A stretch of 64,000 nucleotides of DNA from Pistricoccus aurantiacus (GCF_042682565.1 NZ_JBHUIC010000003.1), one strand, 5' to 3'. Shown: positions 1 to 9,977, numbered from the stretch's first letter. Numbers and translations: made by a program. The notes: generated by a model from the sequence alone, not told the origin.

Positions 1-348
1 CGGCTTGACCACCCAAAAGCGGGTATCCTCGACCAGCACGTCCGCGGTCCCCTGGTTCATCGTCGCGCTGGCTTCGATATGCGAAAGATCCTCGGAAAGA
101 GTGACGCTTTCGATTCGACCGATTTCCACGTTGCGGGTCTTGATCAGGGTGCTGCCGGCCTCGATGCCTTCGGCGTTGTCCATGATCAGAGTGATCTGTG
201 GACCGCGACTCACGTAGTTGTCGTAGACCAGCCACAGTCCGATCAGCACCGCTACCAGGGGGACGATCCATATCGGCGACAGGCGCTTTCCTCGCCGTGT
301 GGTGGCGCGCTGGGAAGAGGTATCATCGTTAGGAGCTTGGTCAGGCAT
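1..348 (-). CDS. pqiB: PqiB, intermembrane lipid-transport MCE protein (N-terminal part only)
   Basis: The first 116 codons are present; the rest lies beyond the window edge. The visible part has a basic N-terminus, one membrane segment at about residues 23-42 (SPIWIVPLVAVLIGLWLVY) and the start of an MCE/MlaD domain (GPQITLIMDNAEGIEAG, then RNVEIGRIESV). In the Pqi family such proteins form a periplasm-spanning tube between inner and outer membranes. The start ATG at 348 follows AAGGA and overlaps the end of pqiA by 8 bases, so the two genes are co-transcribed and probably translationally coupled. Identification rests on the MCE start and the pqiA neighbour. Confidence 0.9.
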   Translation of the reverse strand, partial: MPDQAPNDDTSSQRATTRRGKRLSPIWIVPLVAVLIGLWLVYDNYVSRGPQITLIMDNAEGIEAGSTLIKTRNVEIGRIESVTLSEDLSHIEASATMNQGTADVLVEDTRFWVVKP

Positions 349-1702
349 CGGTCGTGTCCTTGGTGCCAAGAGAGATTTGTTGGAATTCGGCGATATCCGA
401 GGGATTGTCCCAGAGAAGACGAGAATCGAAGCTCTTGGCCGCCAGCATGGTCAGTATCACCACGGAGGCGAACGGCAGAATGGCCGAGCCGGGGCTCACC
501 GTCATCAGGTTGCCCGCGTTGACCAGGGCGCCAAGAATGGCTACCACGAAGATATCCACCATGGACCAGCGCCCGATCACATCCGCCATTCGATGCAGCC
601 GGGTCCGTCCAAGGGCGTGCATGTTCCTGCTGCGCGGCGCGATATAGCAGAGCCAGGAAAGGGCGATCAATTTCAGTACCGGCACCGTGATACTGGCGAA
701 CAAAATGACGATGGCCACCGGATAGGAGCCGCTCTCCCAGAGCTCCACCACGCCGGTGATGATAGTCGAAGGTGTGGTATGACCTAACCAGGTGGTATTC
801 ATGATGGGGTAGACGTTGGCGGGAATGTACATGATCGCCGCCGCTATCAGCAGGGCCCAGGTACGCTGCAGGCTTTTGTGATAGCGCAGGTGCAAGGGCT
901 CGCCGCAGCGCAGGCAGTGGCCCTGTCCCTTGTCGTCGAGTCGGTTGACCAGGCCGCAGGTGGGGCAGCCCGCCAATCCTTGAGGCGCCGCCGGCTGCCC
1001 GATCCGGCAATTTTCAGGCGCCTGCGGTTCGCCGGTCAGGGAAAACCACATCCAGTCCGCGTCGATGGATTGAGTGGTTAAAAGCAGCAGAATAGTGAAG
1101 GCGCAAAAGGCCCAGAATCCCAGATCCAGATCGATTTCCGCGAGTCCAGCCATCTTGATCAGACTGACCAGGGTGCCGATGATGAAGACATCCGCCATCA
1201 TCCAGGGATTCATGTGTGCCAGCGAGCGGGCAATGCCGCAACTGAAGGCCATGGACTCGCCGCGCAGCAGACCGATATGCAGCCAGATGACCCCCAGCAG
1301 GTAGACGCCGGGCAGCACCATGACGAACAACGCCACGGCGATGGCGATCAAGGGTTGATGAAAGCCCAGCAAGCTGGTGGCGGTCTGAGGAAGCTCGATG
1401 CGGTCGCCGAAGCCTTGGAAGTCGAAGCTGACAAAAGGGAAAATGATGGCGATGGTCAGGGCGATCAGCGCGCTGACGGCAAGCGCCATGCTGCGCTGGG
1501 CCGGCCAGTGGTGACGAGTGACCAGGGTATGATCGCAGCGTGGACAGTCGGCTTTCTCGCCGGCGTTCAGTGGCGGCAGCGCCACCAGCCAGTCGCATTC
1601 GTGACAGGCTCGCAATCGGCGCCGCGTGGAGCGGGTTTCCGGCGATGCCATGACAATGGAGTCGGTTGGCCGAGCGCGGTCGTCGTTATCGATCGGGGGC
1701 AA
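341..1702 (-). CDS. pqiA: PqiA, paraquat-inducible inner-membrane protein A
   Basis: A polytopic membrane protein of 453 residues, slightly longer than the roughly 417 of E. coli PqiA. It has two halves, each opening with a rubredoxin-like four-cysteine motif: CHEC...CPRC near the N-terminus and CPTC...CLRC in the middle, each followed by about four hydrophobic segments. This duplicated PqiA layout is diagnostic. In the family it is the inner-membrane partner of the PqiB tube. The chosen start is a TTG at 1702 preceded by AGGA; an ATG at 1651 would give 436 residues and fits the family length better but lacks a Shine-Dalgarno sequence, so the start is uncertain. Confidence 0.93.
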   Translation of the reverse strand: MPPIDNDDRARPTDSIVMASPETRSTRRRLRACHECDWLVALPPLNAGEKADCPRCDHTLVTRHHWPAQRSMALAVSALIALTIAIIFPFVSFDFQGFGDRIELPQTATSLLGFHQPLIAIAVALFVMVLPGVYLLGVIWLHIGLLRGESMAFSCGIARSLAHMNPWMMADVFIIGTLVSLIKMAGLAEIDLDLGFWAFCAFTILLLLTTQSIDADWMWFSLTGEPQAPENCRIGQPAAPQGLAGCPTCGLVNRLDDKGQGHCLRCGEPLHLRYHKSLQRTWALLIAAAIMYIPANVYPIMNTTWLGHTTPSTIITGVVELWESGSYPVAIVILFASITVPVLKLIALSWLCYIAPRSRNMHALGRTRLHRMADVIGRWSMVDIFVVAILGALVNAGNLMTVSPGSAILPFASVVILTMLAAKSFDSRLLWDNPSDIAEFQQISLGTKDTTDA

Positions 1703-1879
1703 GGGGCGCTTTCCTGAAAATGATTTGTTGCACTCCGTAAACCGTTCATTATGACGGCTATGCGGCTACATACAATATTCAGCGCCTTGGAGATCGACCT
1801 GTCTCTCGTCAACCTGTAACTTGCCGTCTTTCCCCAGCGTAAATATGTTTTTCTTTGTCACAAACTAAGGAATGAATCA

Positions 1880-2866
1880 ATGCTGATGCCGTTATTGGCC
1901 ATCTTGTCGGGGCTGCTGCTGCTGATCTGGAGTGCGGATCGCTTCGTCGACGGGGCCGCGGCCACTGCCGGCCATCTCGGGCTTTCACCGCTGCTGATCG
2001 GCATGCTGGTGATCGGCTTTGGCACCTCTGCTCCCGAGATGATGGTATCCGGTCTGGCGGCCTGGCAGGGTAATCCCGGCCTCGCCCTGGGTAACGCCTA
2101 CGGTTCGAATATCACCAATGTGGGTCTGATCCTTGGCTTGGTAGCACTCATTTCTCCCTTGACAGTACATTCCCAGGTGCTGAAAAAAGAGCTTCCGCTG
2201 CTGGCGGCGGTGACCTTGCTGGCGGCCTGGCAACTGCGTGACGGCGCCATTGGCACGCTAGAAGCGATTGTATTGCTGGTAGTGCTGGGCGCCTTCATCG
2301 GCTTGAGTATCTGGAAAGGGCGACAATCCGAGGAAGATGCGCTGAGCCAGGACACTCGTCAGGATCTCGAGGCTGGGGGCATGTCTCTCAAGGCGGGAAT
2401 CCTCTGGACCCTGCTCGGACTCGTGCTGTTGATCGCCAGTTCCCGAGCTCTGGTCTGGGGAGCGGTGGAAGTTGCCCAGGCCTTCGGCATCAGCGATCTG
2501 ATCATCGGCCTGACGGTGGTGGCGATCGGCACCTCGCTGCCGGAACTGGCCTCGTCGATCAGCGCGCTGCGACGCAAGGAGCATGATCTGGTGCTGGGTA
2601 ACGTGGTCGGCTCGAACTTGTTCAATACCCTGGGTGTGGTAGGTATTGCCGGCGTCATTACTCCCGTTCATGTCGGCAGTGAAGTGCTGTTGCGGGACTG
2701 GCCGGTGATGGCAGTAATGACGCTTTTGATGCTGATCTTCGGTATCGGCTGGAAGGGTCGCCAAGGGCGCATCAATCGTTTCGAAGGCGCGGCGCTACTG
2801 ACGATATTCATCGGCTATACCAGCTACCTGGTATACACGGTAGTTCACGGCGTCAGTTCGATCTGA
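1880..2866 (+). CDS. Calcium/sodium antiporter, YrbG/CaxA-like
   Basis: A 328-residue membrane protein made of two homologous halves of about five hydrophobic segments. Each half carries the exchanger alpha repeat: GFGTSAPEMMVSGLAAWQG then LGNAYGSNITNVGL in the first, and AIGTSLPELASSISALRRK then LGNVVGSNLFNTLGV in the second. The acidic residue in each P-E motif is the cation-binding residue in the family. It is expected to exchange Na+ (or H+) for Ca2+ at the inner membrane. The ATG at 1880 follows AAGGA; a second ATG lies two codons later. It stands alone between divergent pqiA and cydA. Confidence 0.93.
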   Translation: MLMPLLAILSGLLLLIWSADRFVDGAAATAGHLGLSPLLIGMLVIGFGTSAPEMMVSGLAAWQGNPGLALGNAYGSNITNVGLILGLVALISPLTVHSQVLKKELPLLAAVTLLAAWQLRDGAIGTLEAIVLLVVLGAFIGLSIWKGRQSEEDALSQDTRQDLEAGGMSLKAGILWTLLGLVLLIASSRALVWGAVEVAQAFGISDLIIGLTVVAIGTSLPELASSISALRRKEHDLVLGNVVGSNLFNTLGVVGIAGVITPVHVGSEVLLRDWPVMAVMTLLMLIFGIGWKGRQGRINRFEGAALLTIFIGYTSYLVYTVVHGVSSI

Positions 2867-3106
2867 CGGCTCACCCTTCCGGTGACCCTGACATTCCGGC
2901 TGCTCTAAAAGAGATGGCCGGCATCCGCGCATGAAAACGAGCTCATGCGGGCATTTTGTTAGCATAATTATCATTCATGCGACAACGAGTCTCACCCCCG
3001 CACCGCGTTTTATCGTTAACTTTACATGGTTCGACTAGTCTAAACCTGGAGTCAACGAATTCTCCGGCTCGACGATGCCGTCGACAGCATCCAAGGGAGG
3101 AAGCTA

Positions 3107-4510
3107 ATGGAACTGGATCCGCTTTTATTATCACGCCTGCAGTTTGCCTTTGTCGTGGCGTTTCACGCCATCTTTCCCATCTTCACCATCGGCCTCGCTA
3201 CCTATCTAGCGTTACTCAACGGGCTTTTCTTCAAGACCGGCAACCCGGCCTGGAAGCGGCTGGCGGAATTCTGGGCCAAGGTCTTCGCGGTGGTGTTTGG
3301 CATGGGGGTGGTATCCGGTATCGTCATGTCCTTCCAGTTCGGCACCAACTGGAGCAACTTCTCCCAGGCCTCGGCCAACTTTCTGGGACCCATGCTCAGC
3401 TATGAAGTGATCACCGCCTTCTTCCTTGAGGCAGGGTTTCTGGGTGTATTGCTGTTCGGACGTGACAAGGTACCGCCCGGGGCACATCTGTTTGCTGCCT
3501 TGATGGTTGCGCTTGGCACTTTTATCTCTTCGTTCTGGATTCTTTCCGCGAATAGCTGGATGCATACCCCTCAGGGCACCGAACTGATCGATGGCACTTT
3601 CCATGTCACCTCCTGGTGGGCGGCGATCTTCAATCCCTCCTTTCCTTACCGATTGGGCCATATGCTGTTGGCGTCCTTCATCACCGGCGGTTTCGTCGTG
3701 GCCGGGGTCAGCGCCTGGTATCTGTTGATCGGTCGCGATCAGCTGGCCAATCGCAAGGCGCTTTCCATGAGCCTGTGGCTGCTGCTGGTGCTGACCCCGG
3801 CTCAGGCAGTGCTGGGGGATTTCCACGGCCTCAATACCCTGGAGCATCAGCCCACCAAGGTGGCGGCCATGGAGGGCAACTGGGAAACCCAGAGCGGCGC
3901 CCCCTTGCTGCTGTTCGCGCTACCGGATCGGGATATTCAGGGCAATCATTTCGAAATTGCCATCCCCAAGATGGCGAGTCTGATTCTGACTCATAGTTTC
4001 GATGGTGAGGTGCCCGGGCTCAAGGAAGTGCCGAAAGACGAACAGCCGCCGGTGTGGATCACCTTCTGGTCGTTTCGCATCATGGTGGCGCTGGGGTTCT
4101 TGATGATCGCCGTCGCCTTCTATGGCCTGTGGCTGCGCCGGGATGAGCGCCTCTATCGTCATCGCGTCTATCTGCAGACCTTGCGTTTGATGAGCATTAC
4201 TCCGTTCATCGCCGCCTTGGCGGGCTGGTTCGTGACGGAAACCGGCCGCGCACCTTGGCTGGTCTACGGGGTGATGACCCACGCCGAGGGCCTGACGCCT
4301 TCGCTGACCGGTGGCATGGCGCTGTTCACCCTGATCGGTTACATGGCGGTCTATGCGGTGGTGTTCTACGCTGGCGTGTTCTATCTGACTCGCGTGGTAC
4401 GCGGCGGCATGCTGGATACGGAGCGTGAACCGGACGAGCAGGTCGAGCGACCGATGCGACCGTTTTCCGCCACGCATATTCCCTTCGATACCGAACGCCA
4501 GGGAGGCTAG
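3107..4510 (+). CDS. cydA: Cytochrome bd-type quinol oxidase subunit I (CioA-like)
   Basis: A subunit of the terminal oxidase that oxidises quinol and reduces O2 to water at the inner membrane. At 467 residues it has the short Q-loop typical of the cyanide-insensitive CIO branch rather than the long E. coli form. Visible hallmarks are the N-terminal heme-ligand histidine (VAFHAIFPIFTIGLATY, His20), a second ligand histidine in RLGHMLLASFITGG (His185) and the GRAPW motif near residue 380. A GGAGG precedes the ATG. It begins a cydABDC run whose members are 5 to 33 bases apart or overlapping. The 240 bases upstream are AT-richer and presumably carry the promoter, but I could not assign a regulator site. 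Confidence 0.96.
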   Translation: MELDPLLLSRLQFAFVVAFHAIFPIFTIGLATYLALLNGLFFKTGNPAWKRLAEFWAKVFAVVFGMGVVSGIVMSFQFGTNWSNFSQASANFLGPMLSYEVITAFFLEAGFLGVLLFGRDKVPPGAHLFAALMVALGTFISSFWILSANSWMHTPQGTELIDGTFHVTSWWAAIFNPSFPYRLGHMLLASFITGGFVVAGVSAWYLLIGRDQLANRKALSMSLWLLLVLTPAQAVLGDFHGLNTLEHQPTKVAAMEGNWETQSGAPLLLFALPDRDIQGNHFEIAIPKMASLILTHSFDGEVPGLKEVPKDEQPPVWITFWSFRIMVALGFLMIAVAFYGLWLRRDERLYRHRVYLQTLRLMSITPFIAALAGWFVTETGRAPWLVYGVMTHAEGLTPSLTGGMALFTLIGYMAVYAVVFYAGVFYLTRVVRGGMLDTEREPDEQVERPMRPFSATHIPFDTERQGG

Positions 4511-4515
4511 TGCAT

Positions 4516-5514
4516 ATGGAATCCTTCGATCTGTCGCTTATATGGGCGGTGATCATCGCCTTTGGCATCATCATGTATGTGTTGATGGATGGCTTTGATC
4601 TGGGGCTGGGCATTCTGTTTCCCTTCGCGCCCAGCGAGCAGGATCGCGACGTGATGATGAATACCGTCGCTCCGGTGTGGGACGGCAACGAAACCTGGCT
4701 GGTGTTGGGTGGGGCAGGGCTATTGGGCGCTTTCCCGCTGGTCTATTCGGTGCTGCTGCCTGCGCTTTATATCGGTGTGTTCCTGATGCTGACAGGGCTT
4801 ATCTTTCGCGGCATTGCTTTCGAATTTCGCTTCAAATCCCATAGCCGCCGCTGGTGGAGTCGAGCTTTTGCGGGGGGCTCCATGGTGGCGACCTTCGCGC
4901 AGGGCGCGGTGGTCGGCGCCTATATTCAGGGGTTCGAAACCGAAGGGATGGTCTACACCGGGGGCGCCTTTGACTGGCTGACGCCCTTTTCCGTGTTGAC
5001 CGGCTTTGGCATGATGGCGGGATTCGCCTTGCTCGGCGCCACCTGGCTGATACTCAAGACCGAAGGCGATCTCCAAGCCTGGGCGTATCGTATCGCGCCG
5101 AAGCTGCTGATCGGCGTACTGGTGGTATTCGGTGTAGTGAGCTTGTGGACTCCCTTTGTCGATCCCAGCGTTTGGGACCGCTGGTTCTCGAATATCCAGC
5201 TCATCTGGATACTTCCCGCTCTGGCCCTGACCTGTTCCTTCCTGATTTATTTCGGGATCAAGCGTCGCCACGAAGTCCAGCCGTTTCTGGCTACCCTGGG
5301 GATGTTTATCTTTACCTATCTGGGACTGCTGGTCAGTCGCTGGCCCTATGTAGTGCCGCCGGATTACACCCTGTGGGATGCCGCCTCCGCGCCGGAATCC
5401 CAGCTTTTCCTGCTGGTCGGTACGGTCATCGTGATTCCCGTCATCCTGGGCTATACCGGCTGGAGCTACTGGGTGTTTCGCGGCAAGGTAAAACCCGGCG
5501 AGGGCTATCATTGA
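4516..5514 (+). CDS. cydB: Cytochrome bd-type quinol oxidase subunit II
   Basis: An integral membrane protein of 332 residues that pairs with subunit I. Its signature opening is ILWAV-like (LIWAVIIAFGIIMYVLMDG) followed by FDLGLGILFPF and DGNETWLVLGG, as in all CydB/CioB proteins. A GTG at 4510 overlaps the cydA stop, but the GGGAGG at 4501-4506 is only three bases from it and nine from the ATG at 4516, so the ATG is preferred. No small CydX-like gene follows; cydD begins 13 bases after the stop. Confidence 0.96.
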   Translation: MESFDLSLIWAVIIAFGIIMYVLMDGFDLGLGILFPFAPSEQDRDVMMNTVAPVWDGNETWLVLGGAGLLGAFPLVYSVLLPALYIGVFLMLTGLIFRGIAFEFRFKSHSRRWWSRAFAGGSMVATFAQGAVVGAYIQGFETEGMVYTGGAFDWLTPFSVLTGFGMMAGFALLGATWLILKTEGDLQAWAYRIAPKLLIGVLVVFGVVSLWTPFVDPSVWDRWFSNIQLIWILPALALTCSFLIYFGIKRRHEVQPFLATLGMFIFTYLGLLVSRWPYVVPPDYTLWDAASAPESQLFLLVGTVIVIPVILGYTGWSYWVFRGKVKPGEGYH

Positions 5515-5527
5515 GAGGCCATCCGGC

Positions 5528-7213
5528 TTGCGCGACGGCGATTCTTGCGTAACCCCGCGCCACTGGCTGAAAGCGCTGGCCGGACGAGCGCGGGGGCTGC
5601 TCCGACTGGCTATGCTGATGGGATTTCTGGCGGGGCTTTGCACCATCCTGCAGCTGGGGCTGCTGGCCTATCTGATCGAGCGGATACTGGCACGGACTTC
5701 ACCAGACGCCCTGGCCCTCGTCTTTTTTCTGCTGATCGGAATCCTTGCGCTTCGCGCCTTGCTGCAATGGGCTCAGGAAGCCCTGGCTCAGCAGGCCAGC
5801 TTGCAATTACGTCATAAGGCAAGGGCACAGCTGCTCGATCACCTGGAAAAGCTGGGTCCGGTTCGTCTTTCCGGTCGCCATAGCGCGGGCATCGCCGGGC
5901 AACTGGTGGAACAGGTCGAAGCCCTGGACGGCTATTTCGCGCGTTATCTCCCTCAACAGACCCTGGCCATGTTATTGCCTTTGATCATTCTTGCCGTGGT
6001 GGCCTGGCTCGACTGGCTGGCAGCGCTTTTCCTGCTGCTTGCCGCGCCGATGATTCCGCTGTTCATGGCCTTGGTGGGCATGGGCGCCGAGCGGCTCAAC
6101 CGCGAGCAGTTCGCTGCGGTCACTCGTCTGGCCGGCCATTTTCTCGATCGGGTTCGCGGTATCACCACCCTGCAGCTGTTCGGTCGTACCGGCCGTGCCC
6201 ACCAAGAAGTCTTTGCCGCCGCCGAGGATTACCGCCACCGCAGCATGCGTACGCTGCGTCTGGCATTTCTGTCTTCCGCGGTGCTGGAATTCTTTGCCTC
6301 CGTCGCCATCGCCGTGGTGGCGATCTATATCGGTTTCGGCCTGCTGGGCTATATCAGTTATGGGCCGTCGCCGCAGCTGACCCTGTTCAGCGGCCTGCTG
6401 ATTCTGCTGCTGGCGCCGGAATTCTTCCAGCCGCTGCGCACTCTGGCCCAGCACTATCACGACCGGGCCGCCGCGCTTGGTGCTGCACAAGAATTAGTCG
6501 ATCTACTTGCCGAGCATCCTTCTGAGGAGCTGTCCCGCGCCGGGAACACTGAACAGGAGGCCGTCGTCTCGTTAGTCGAGGTAACGCTCTCGCATCCGGG
6601 CAGGGGGCTCGTGTTGGGACCGCTGGACTTGACCGTTGCGGACGGTGAAAGCGTCGCCCTGGTGGGGCCGTCCGGGGTCGGCAAGTCCAGCCTGCTGCAG
6701 TTGATTGCCGGATTTGTCGTCCCGGACACTGGCTCAGTTTCTGTCCAGCGGGGCGAGCGGTTCGCCTGGATGGATCAGCGGCCCCTGCTGATCCAGGGCA
6801 GCCTGGCGGATAACCTGCGTGTTACCGCGCCTCAGGCCACGGATCAGCAGCTCGAGGCGGCGCTGAATCAGGCCGGCCTCGGCGAATTTCTGGATACCCT
6901 GCCGGAACGACTGGCAACCCGCATTGCCGAACGCGGCGTCGGACTATCCGGCGGTCAGGCTCAGCGGCTGGCCCTGGCGCGTATTTTCCTCAGCGATGCA
7001 TCCTTGGTGCTGCTGGATGAGCCCACCGCCAGTCTCGATGAGGTTACCGAGGCGCAGGTCATCGACGCGATCAAGATGCTGTCGGCGCAGGGCCGTACTC
7101 TGGTAATCGCTACCCATCATCCCGCACTGATGGCGATAGCAGAACGGGTGCTGCGTCTCGAATCGGGGCAGTTCCGAAAAGTGGAGCAGCATATCCAAGC
7201 GGGCGAGCCATGA
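5528..7213 (+). CDS. cydD: CydD, subunit of the CydDC thiol-exporting ABC transporter
   Basis: Half of the heterodimeric exporter that moves glutathione and cysteine to the periplasm, needed for assembly of bd oxidase. It is 561 residues: a transmembrane half (about 1-330) then an ATPase half with Walker A GPSGVGKSS, ABC signature LSGGQAQRLALARIF and Walker B LVLLDEPTASLDE. The start is a TTG at 5528 with GAGAGG upstream; no nearer ATG preserves the first membrane segment. It overlaps cydC by ATGA. Confidence 0.93.
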   Translation: MRDGDSCVTPRHWLKALAGRARGLLRLAMLMGFLAGLCTILQLGLLAYLIERILARTSPDALALVFFLLIGILALRALLQWAQEALAQQASLQLRHKARAQLLDHLEKLGPVRLSGRHSAGIAGQLVEQVEALDGYFARYLPQQTLAMLLPLIILAVVAWLDWLAALFLLLAAPMIPLFMALVGMGAERLNREQFAAVTRLAGHFLDRVRGITTLQLFGRTGRAHQEVFAAAEDYRHRSMRTLRLAFLSSAVLEFFASVAIAVVAIYIGFGLLGYISYGPSPQLTLFSGLLILLLAPEFFQPLRTLAQHYHDRAAALGAAQELVDLLAEHPSEELSRAGNTEQEAVVSLVEVTLSHPGRGLVLGPLDLTVADGESVALVGPSGVGKSSLLQLIAGFVVPDTGSVSVQRGERFAWMDQRPLLIQGSLADNLRVTAPQATDQQLEAALNQAGLGEFLDTLPERLATRIAERGVGLSGGQAQRLALARIFLSDASLVLLDEPTASLDEVTEAQVIDAIKMLSAQGRTLVIATHHPALMAIAERVLRLESGQFRKVEQHIQAGEP

Positions 7214-8922
7214 AAGCTATCCTGATGGAACTGCGTCCCTGGCTGCGTCTGCTGGCGCGCCATTCCCGACGTTTGACGCTGGGAGCTCTATTGATGGCGC
7301 TGACGGCGATATCCGCCATCGGTCTGCTGGCGCTCTCCGGCTGGTTTATTACCGCGACCGCCCTGACCGGCGCGCTGCTCGCCGCCGGTGTCACCGCCAG
7401 CCTGAACGTCTACGTGCCCGGGGGCGGCATTCGCTTCTTCGCCATCGCGCGTACCGTCAGTCGTTATCTTGAACGGGTCTACAATCATGCCAGCGTGCTG
7501 GCGCTGCTGGCGGAGCTTCGCGCCGGCATGTTCGCGGTGCTGGCGAGGCTGGATGCCCGGGCGCTTTCCCGTCATCGCGCCAGTGAATGGCTCAACCGGC
7601 TGACCGCGGATATCGATACCCTGGACAGCCTGTATCTGCGCCTGCTGGCGCCGCCCCTTGTGGCGCTGCTGACGATAGGGCTGGTAGCGGGACTGGCGGC
7701 AATCTTTCTGCCCATCGCCGGTGTGGCGGTGCTCGGCCTGTTGTTGCCGCTGTGGGCGTGGCTGGTGGCAGGGCAGGCACGGCTGGGCATGGCGGCAAGC
7801 CGGCGCCGAGTCGCGACTCTGGACCGGCTGCGGGCGGGTATCGTCGAGGAACTCCAGGGACTCGCGGAGCTGAAAGCCTATGCCAGCCTGGCGGAGCATC
7901 GCCGTCGTCTCGAAGCAATCGAACACGAACTCTACCGCGATCAGCGTCGGCTGGGCCGGCTTGGCGCCCTGGGCAATGTGCTGGTGGGGCTGGGAGTCGG
8001 CATTACGCTGCTGCTGGTACTCTGGCTGGGGGCGCAGGCCTACCAGGCGGAGAGCCTGAGCGGACCGCTGCTGGTGATGATGCCTCTGGCCATTCTGGCG
8101 CTCAACGAAACGCTGGCTGCCTTGCCAGTAGCGTTCACTCAGTTCGGCGCGACCCGAGCCGCCGCGGTACGGCTCAATATTCTGGGAGATTCCCGCAGCG
8201 CCTTGCTCGACCCTGCAACACCGGAGTCGCTTCCTTCGGGAGCGCCGGCGATCCGCTTCGAGGCAGTCTCGCTGCGCTATCCCGGCACGCCGATCCCAGC
8301 GCTGGAGAAATTCGACCTCATCATCGCTTCGGGTCAACGGTTGGCGCTGTCCGGTGCCTCCGGGGCAGGCAAGTCCAGCGTGGCCAATCTGCTGACGCGA
8401 CTGATCGATCCCCAGGCGGGGCGGGTGCTGCGCGATGGCATCGATCTTCGTCATCTGCCTCTCGAGGCACTGCGAACGAGCACCGCCTATCTGACTCAGC
8501 AGTCGGAATTGTTCGACGCCAGCCTGGCGGACAATCTGCGCCTGGCCGCGCCCCAGGCAACTGATTCAACGTTACGCTGGGCCCTCGACCAGGTGGAGCT
8601 GGCGGAGTGGGTCGATGGCCTGGCTCAAGGCCTCGATACCCGGGTCGGCGAGGGTGGTCGACAGCTGTCCGGCGGTCAGGCCCGTCGCCTGGCGTTGGCT
8701 CGAGTGCTGCTGACAAACGCGCCGCTGGTGATACTCGATGAGTTTTTCACCGGGCTGGATCGTCCTCTGGCTGGGCGGATCGCGAAGCGGCTCGATGTCT
8801 GGTTGGAGGGCCGAACGGTGATCTATCTTGTTCATCAGTGGGATGATGACATGCCGCTTCCCGGCGTAGGGCGTCTATGTCGACTTCGCGAAGGACGCCT
8901 GGTCGAGGATTCACGGCTATGA
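7210..8922 (+). CDS. cydC: CydC, subunit of the CydDC thiol-exporting ABC transporter
   Basis: The 570-residue partner of CydD with the same layout: about six membrane segments, then an ATPase domain with Walker A SGASGAGKSS, signature LSGGQARRLALARVL and a Walker B ending in LVILDEFFTGLD. Replacement of the usual DEP by DEF after the Walker B aspartate is a modest departure. The four-base overlap with cydD indicates coupled translation and a 1:1 product. Position after cydABD confirms the assignment. Confidence 0.93.
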   Translation: MKAILMELRPWLRLLARHSRRLTLGALLMALTAISAIGLLALSGWFITATALTGALLAAGVTASLNVYVPGGGIRFFAIARTVSRYLERVYNHASVLALLAELRAGMFAVLARLDARALSRHRASEWLNRLTADIDTLDSLYLRLLAPPLVALLTIGLVAGLAAIFLPIAGVAVLGLLLPLWAWLVAGQARLGMAASRRRVATLDRLRAGIVEELQGLAELKAYASLAEHRRRLEAIEHELYRDQRRLGRLGALGNVLVGLGVGITLLLVLWLGAQAYQAESLSGPLLVMMPLAILALNETLAALPVAFTQFGATRAAAVRLNILGDSRSALLDPATPESLPSGAPAIRFEAVSLRYPGTPIPALEKFDLIIASGQRLALSGASGAGKSSVANLLTRLIDPQAGRVLRDGIDLRHLPLEALRTSTAYLTQQSELFDASLADNLRLAAPQATDSTLRWALDQVELAEWVDGLAQGLDTRVGEGGRQLSGGQARRLALARVLLTNAPLVILDEFFTGLDRPLAGRIAKRLDVWLEGRTVIYLVHQWDDDMPLPGVGRLCRLREGRLVEDSRL

Positions 8923-8955
8923 AAAGCCCTTGAACTACAAGGAGCGGAGAAAGCC

Positions 8956-9969
8956 ATGCGAGAATTTCTCAAACGTTTGCCCAAGGCGGAACTGCATCTG
9001 CACATCGAGGGCACCCTGGAGCCGGAACTGATGTTCCGGCTCGCGGAGCGCAACGCGATTCAACTGCCTTATGCGGATGTGAACGAAGCGAAGGCCGCCT
9101 ATCGCTTCGAGGATCTGCAATCCTTTCTCGATCTGTATTACCAGGGCATGAACGTGCTGCGCGGCGAAGAAGACTTCTTCGATCTGGCGCTGGATTATCT
9201 CGAACGCGCTCATCGGGATGGCGTGGTGCACGTGGAGCTGTCCTTCGATCCCCAGGCGCACCTGACCCGGGGCGTCGGGCTCGACCTGCAGATCGGTGGT
9301 CTGACTCGCGCGATGAGCGAGGCAGAGCGAAACTGGGGCATCAGCAGCCGCCTGATCATGAGCTTCCTGCGGGACCGCTCCCCCCAGGAAGCGCTGCAGA
9401 CCCTGAAAATGGCTACGCCGTTTCTCGATCGTCTCGCTGCCGTCGGCCTGGACAGCGCGGAGCGGGACAATCCGCCGGGACGATTCGCCGAGGTGTTCGC
9501 CCAGGCTCGACAGTTAGGACTGGCGCGTATCGCTCACGCCGGGGAAGAAGGACCGGCGGACTATATACGCGAAGCCTTGGACCGGCTCCAAGTATGTCGC
9601 ATCGATCACGGTGTGCGCTGCCTGGAAGATTCGGCGCTGGTGAAAGAACTCAGGCAGCGCAGGATTCCGCTGACGGTCTGCCCGCTTTCCAACGTTCATC
9701 TCAAGGTAGTCGACGCCATGCGAGAGCATCCGCTTCCCAGGCTGCTCGAGGCGGGCCTGACCCTCACGCTGAACTCCGACGACCCGGCCTATTTCGGCGG
9801 CGGCGTATTGGAAAATTATCTGGCCTGCCAGGAAGCGTTTGGCTGGGGCGAAAACACCTTCATCGACCTGGCGGAAAACGCCATCCAGGCGGCCTTCGTC
9901 GACGAAAAACGTCGCCGAGTATTACTGGAGCGCCTGAGCGAGTGTGCCATGGACGCTCCGGAATCATGA
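8956..9969 (+). CDS. Adenine deaminase (adenosine-deaminase superfamily)
   Basis: A 337-residue zinc hydrolase converting adenine to hypoxanthine and ammonia. The metal ligands are the N-terminal HLH (AELHLHIEGTLEPE), the histidine and glutamate of HAGEEGP, the histidine of RIDHGVR and the aspartate of LNSDDPAYFGG. EGTLEPE, SFDPQAH and the NSDDPAYFGG ending match the bacterial/fungal adenine aminohydrolase branch (as in Pseudomonas PA0148) rather than true adenosine deaminase, so I call it adenine deaminase; adenosine remains possible. It lies 33 bases after cydC with GGAG before the ATG and is convergent with the cupin gene. Confidence 0.87.
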   Translation: MREFLKRLPKAELHLHIEGTLEPELMFRLAERNAIQLPYADVNEAKAAYRFEDLQSFLDLYYQGMNVLRGEEDFFDLALDYLERAHRDGVVHVELSFDPQAHLTRGVGLDLQIGGLTRAMSEAERNWGISSRLIMSFLRDRSPQEALQTLKMATPFLDRLAAVGLDSAERDNPPGRFAEVFAQARQLGLARIAHAGEEGPADYIREALDRLQVCRIDHGVRCLEDSALVKELRQRRIPLTVCPLSNVHLKVVDAMREHPLPRLLEAGLTLTLNSDDPAYFGGGVLENYLACQEAFGWGENTFIDLAENAIQAAFVDEKRRRVLLERLSECAMDAPES

Positions 9970-9977
9970 ACAGTCTT

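Noticed and set aside
2896..2921. Hairpin CCGGC...GCCGG with inner CTCT/AGAG after the antiporter gene as a terminator
   Set aside because: There is an internal mismatch loop and no T-run on either strand after it, so it was not listed as a terminator.
4501..5527. A CydX-like small subunit gene next to cydB
   Set aside because: The gap between cydB and cydD is only 13 bases; no place for it, in keeping with CIO-type oxidases.
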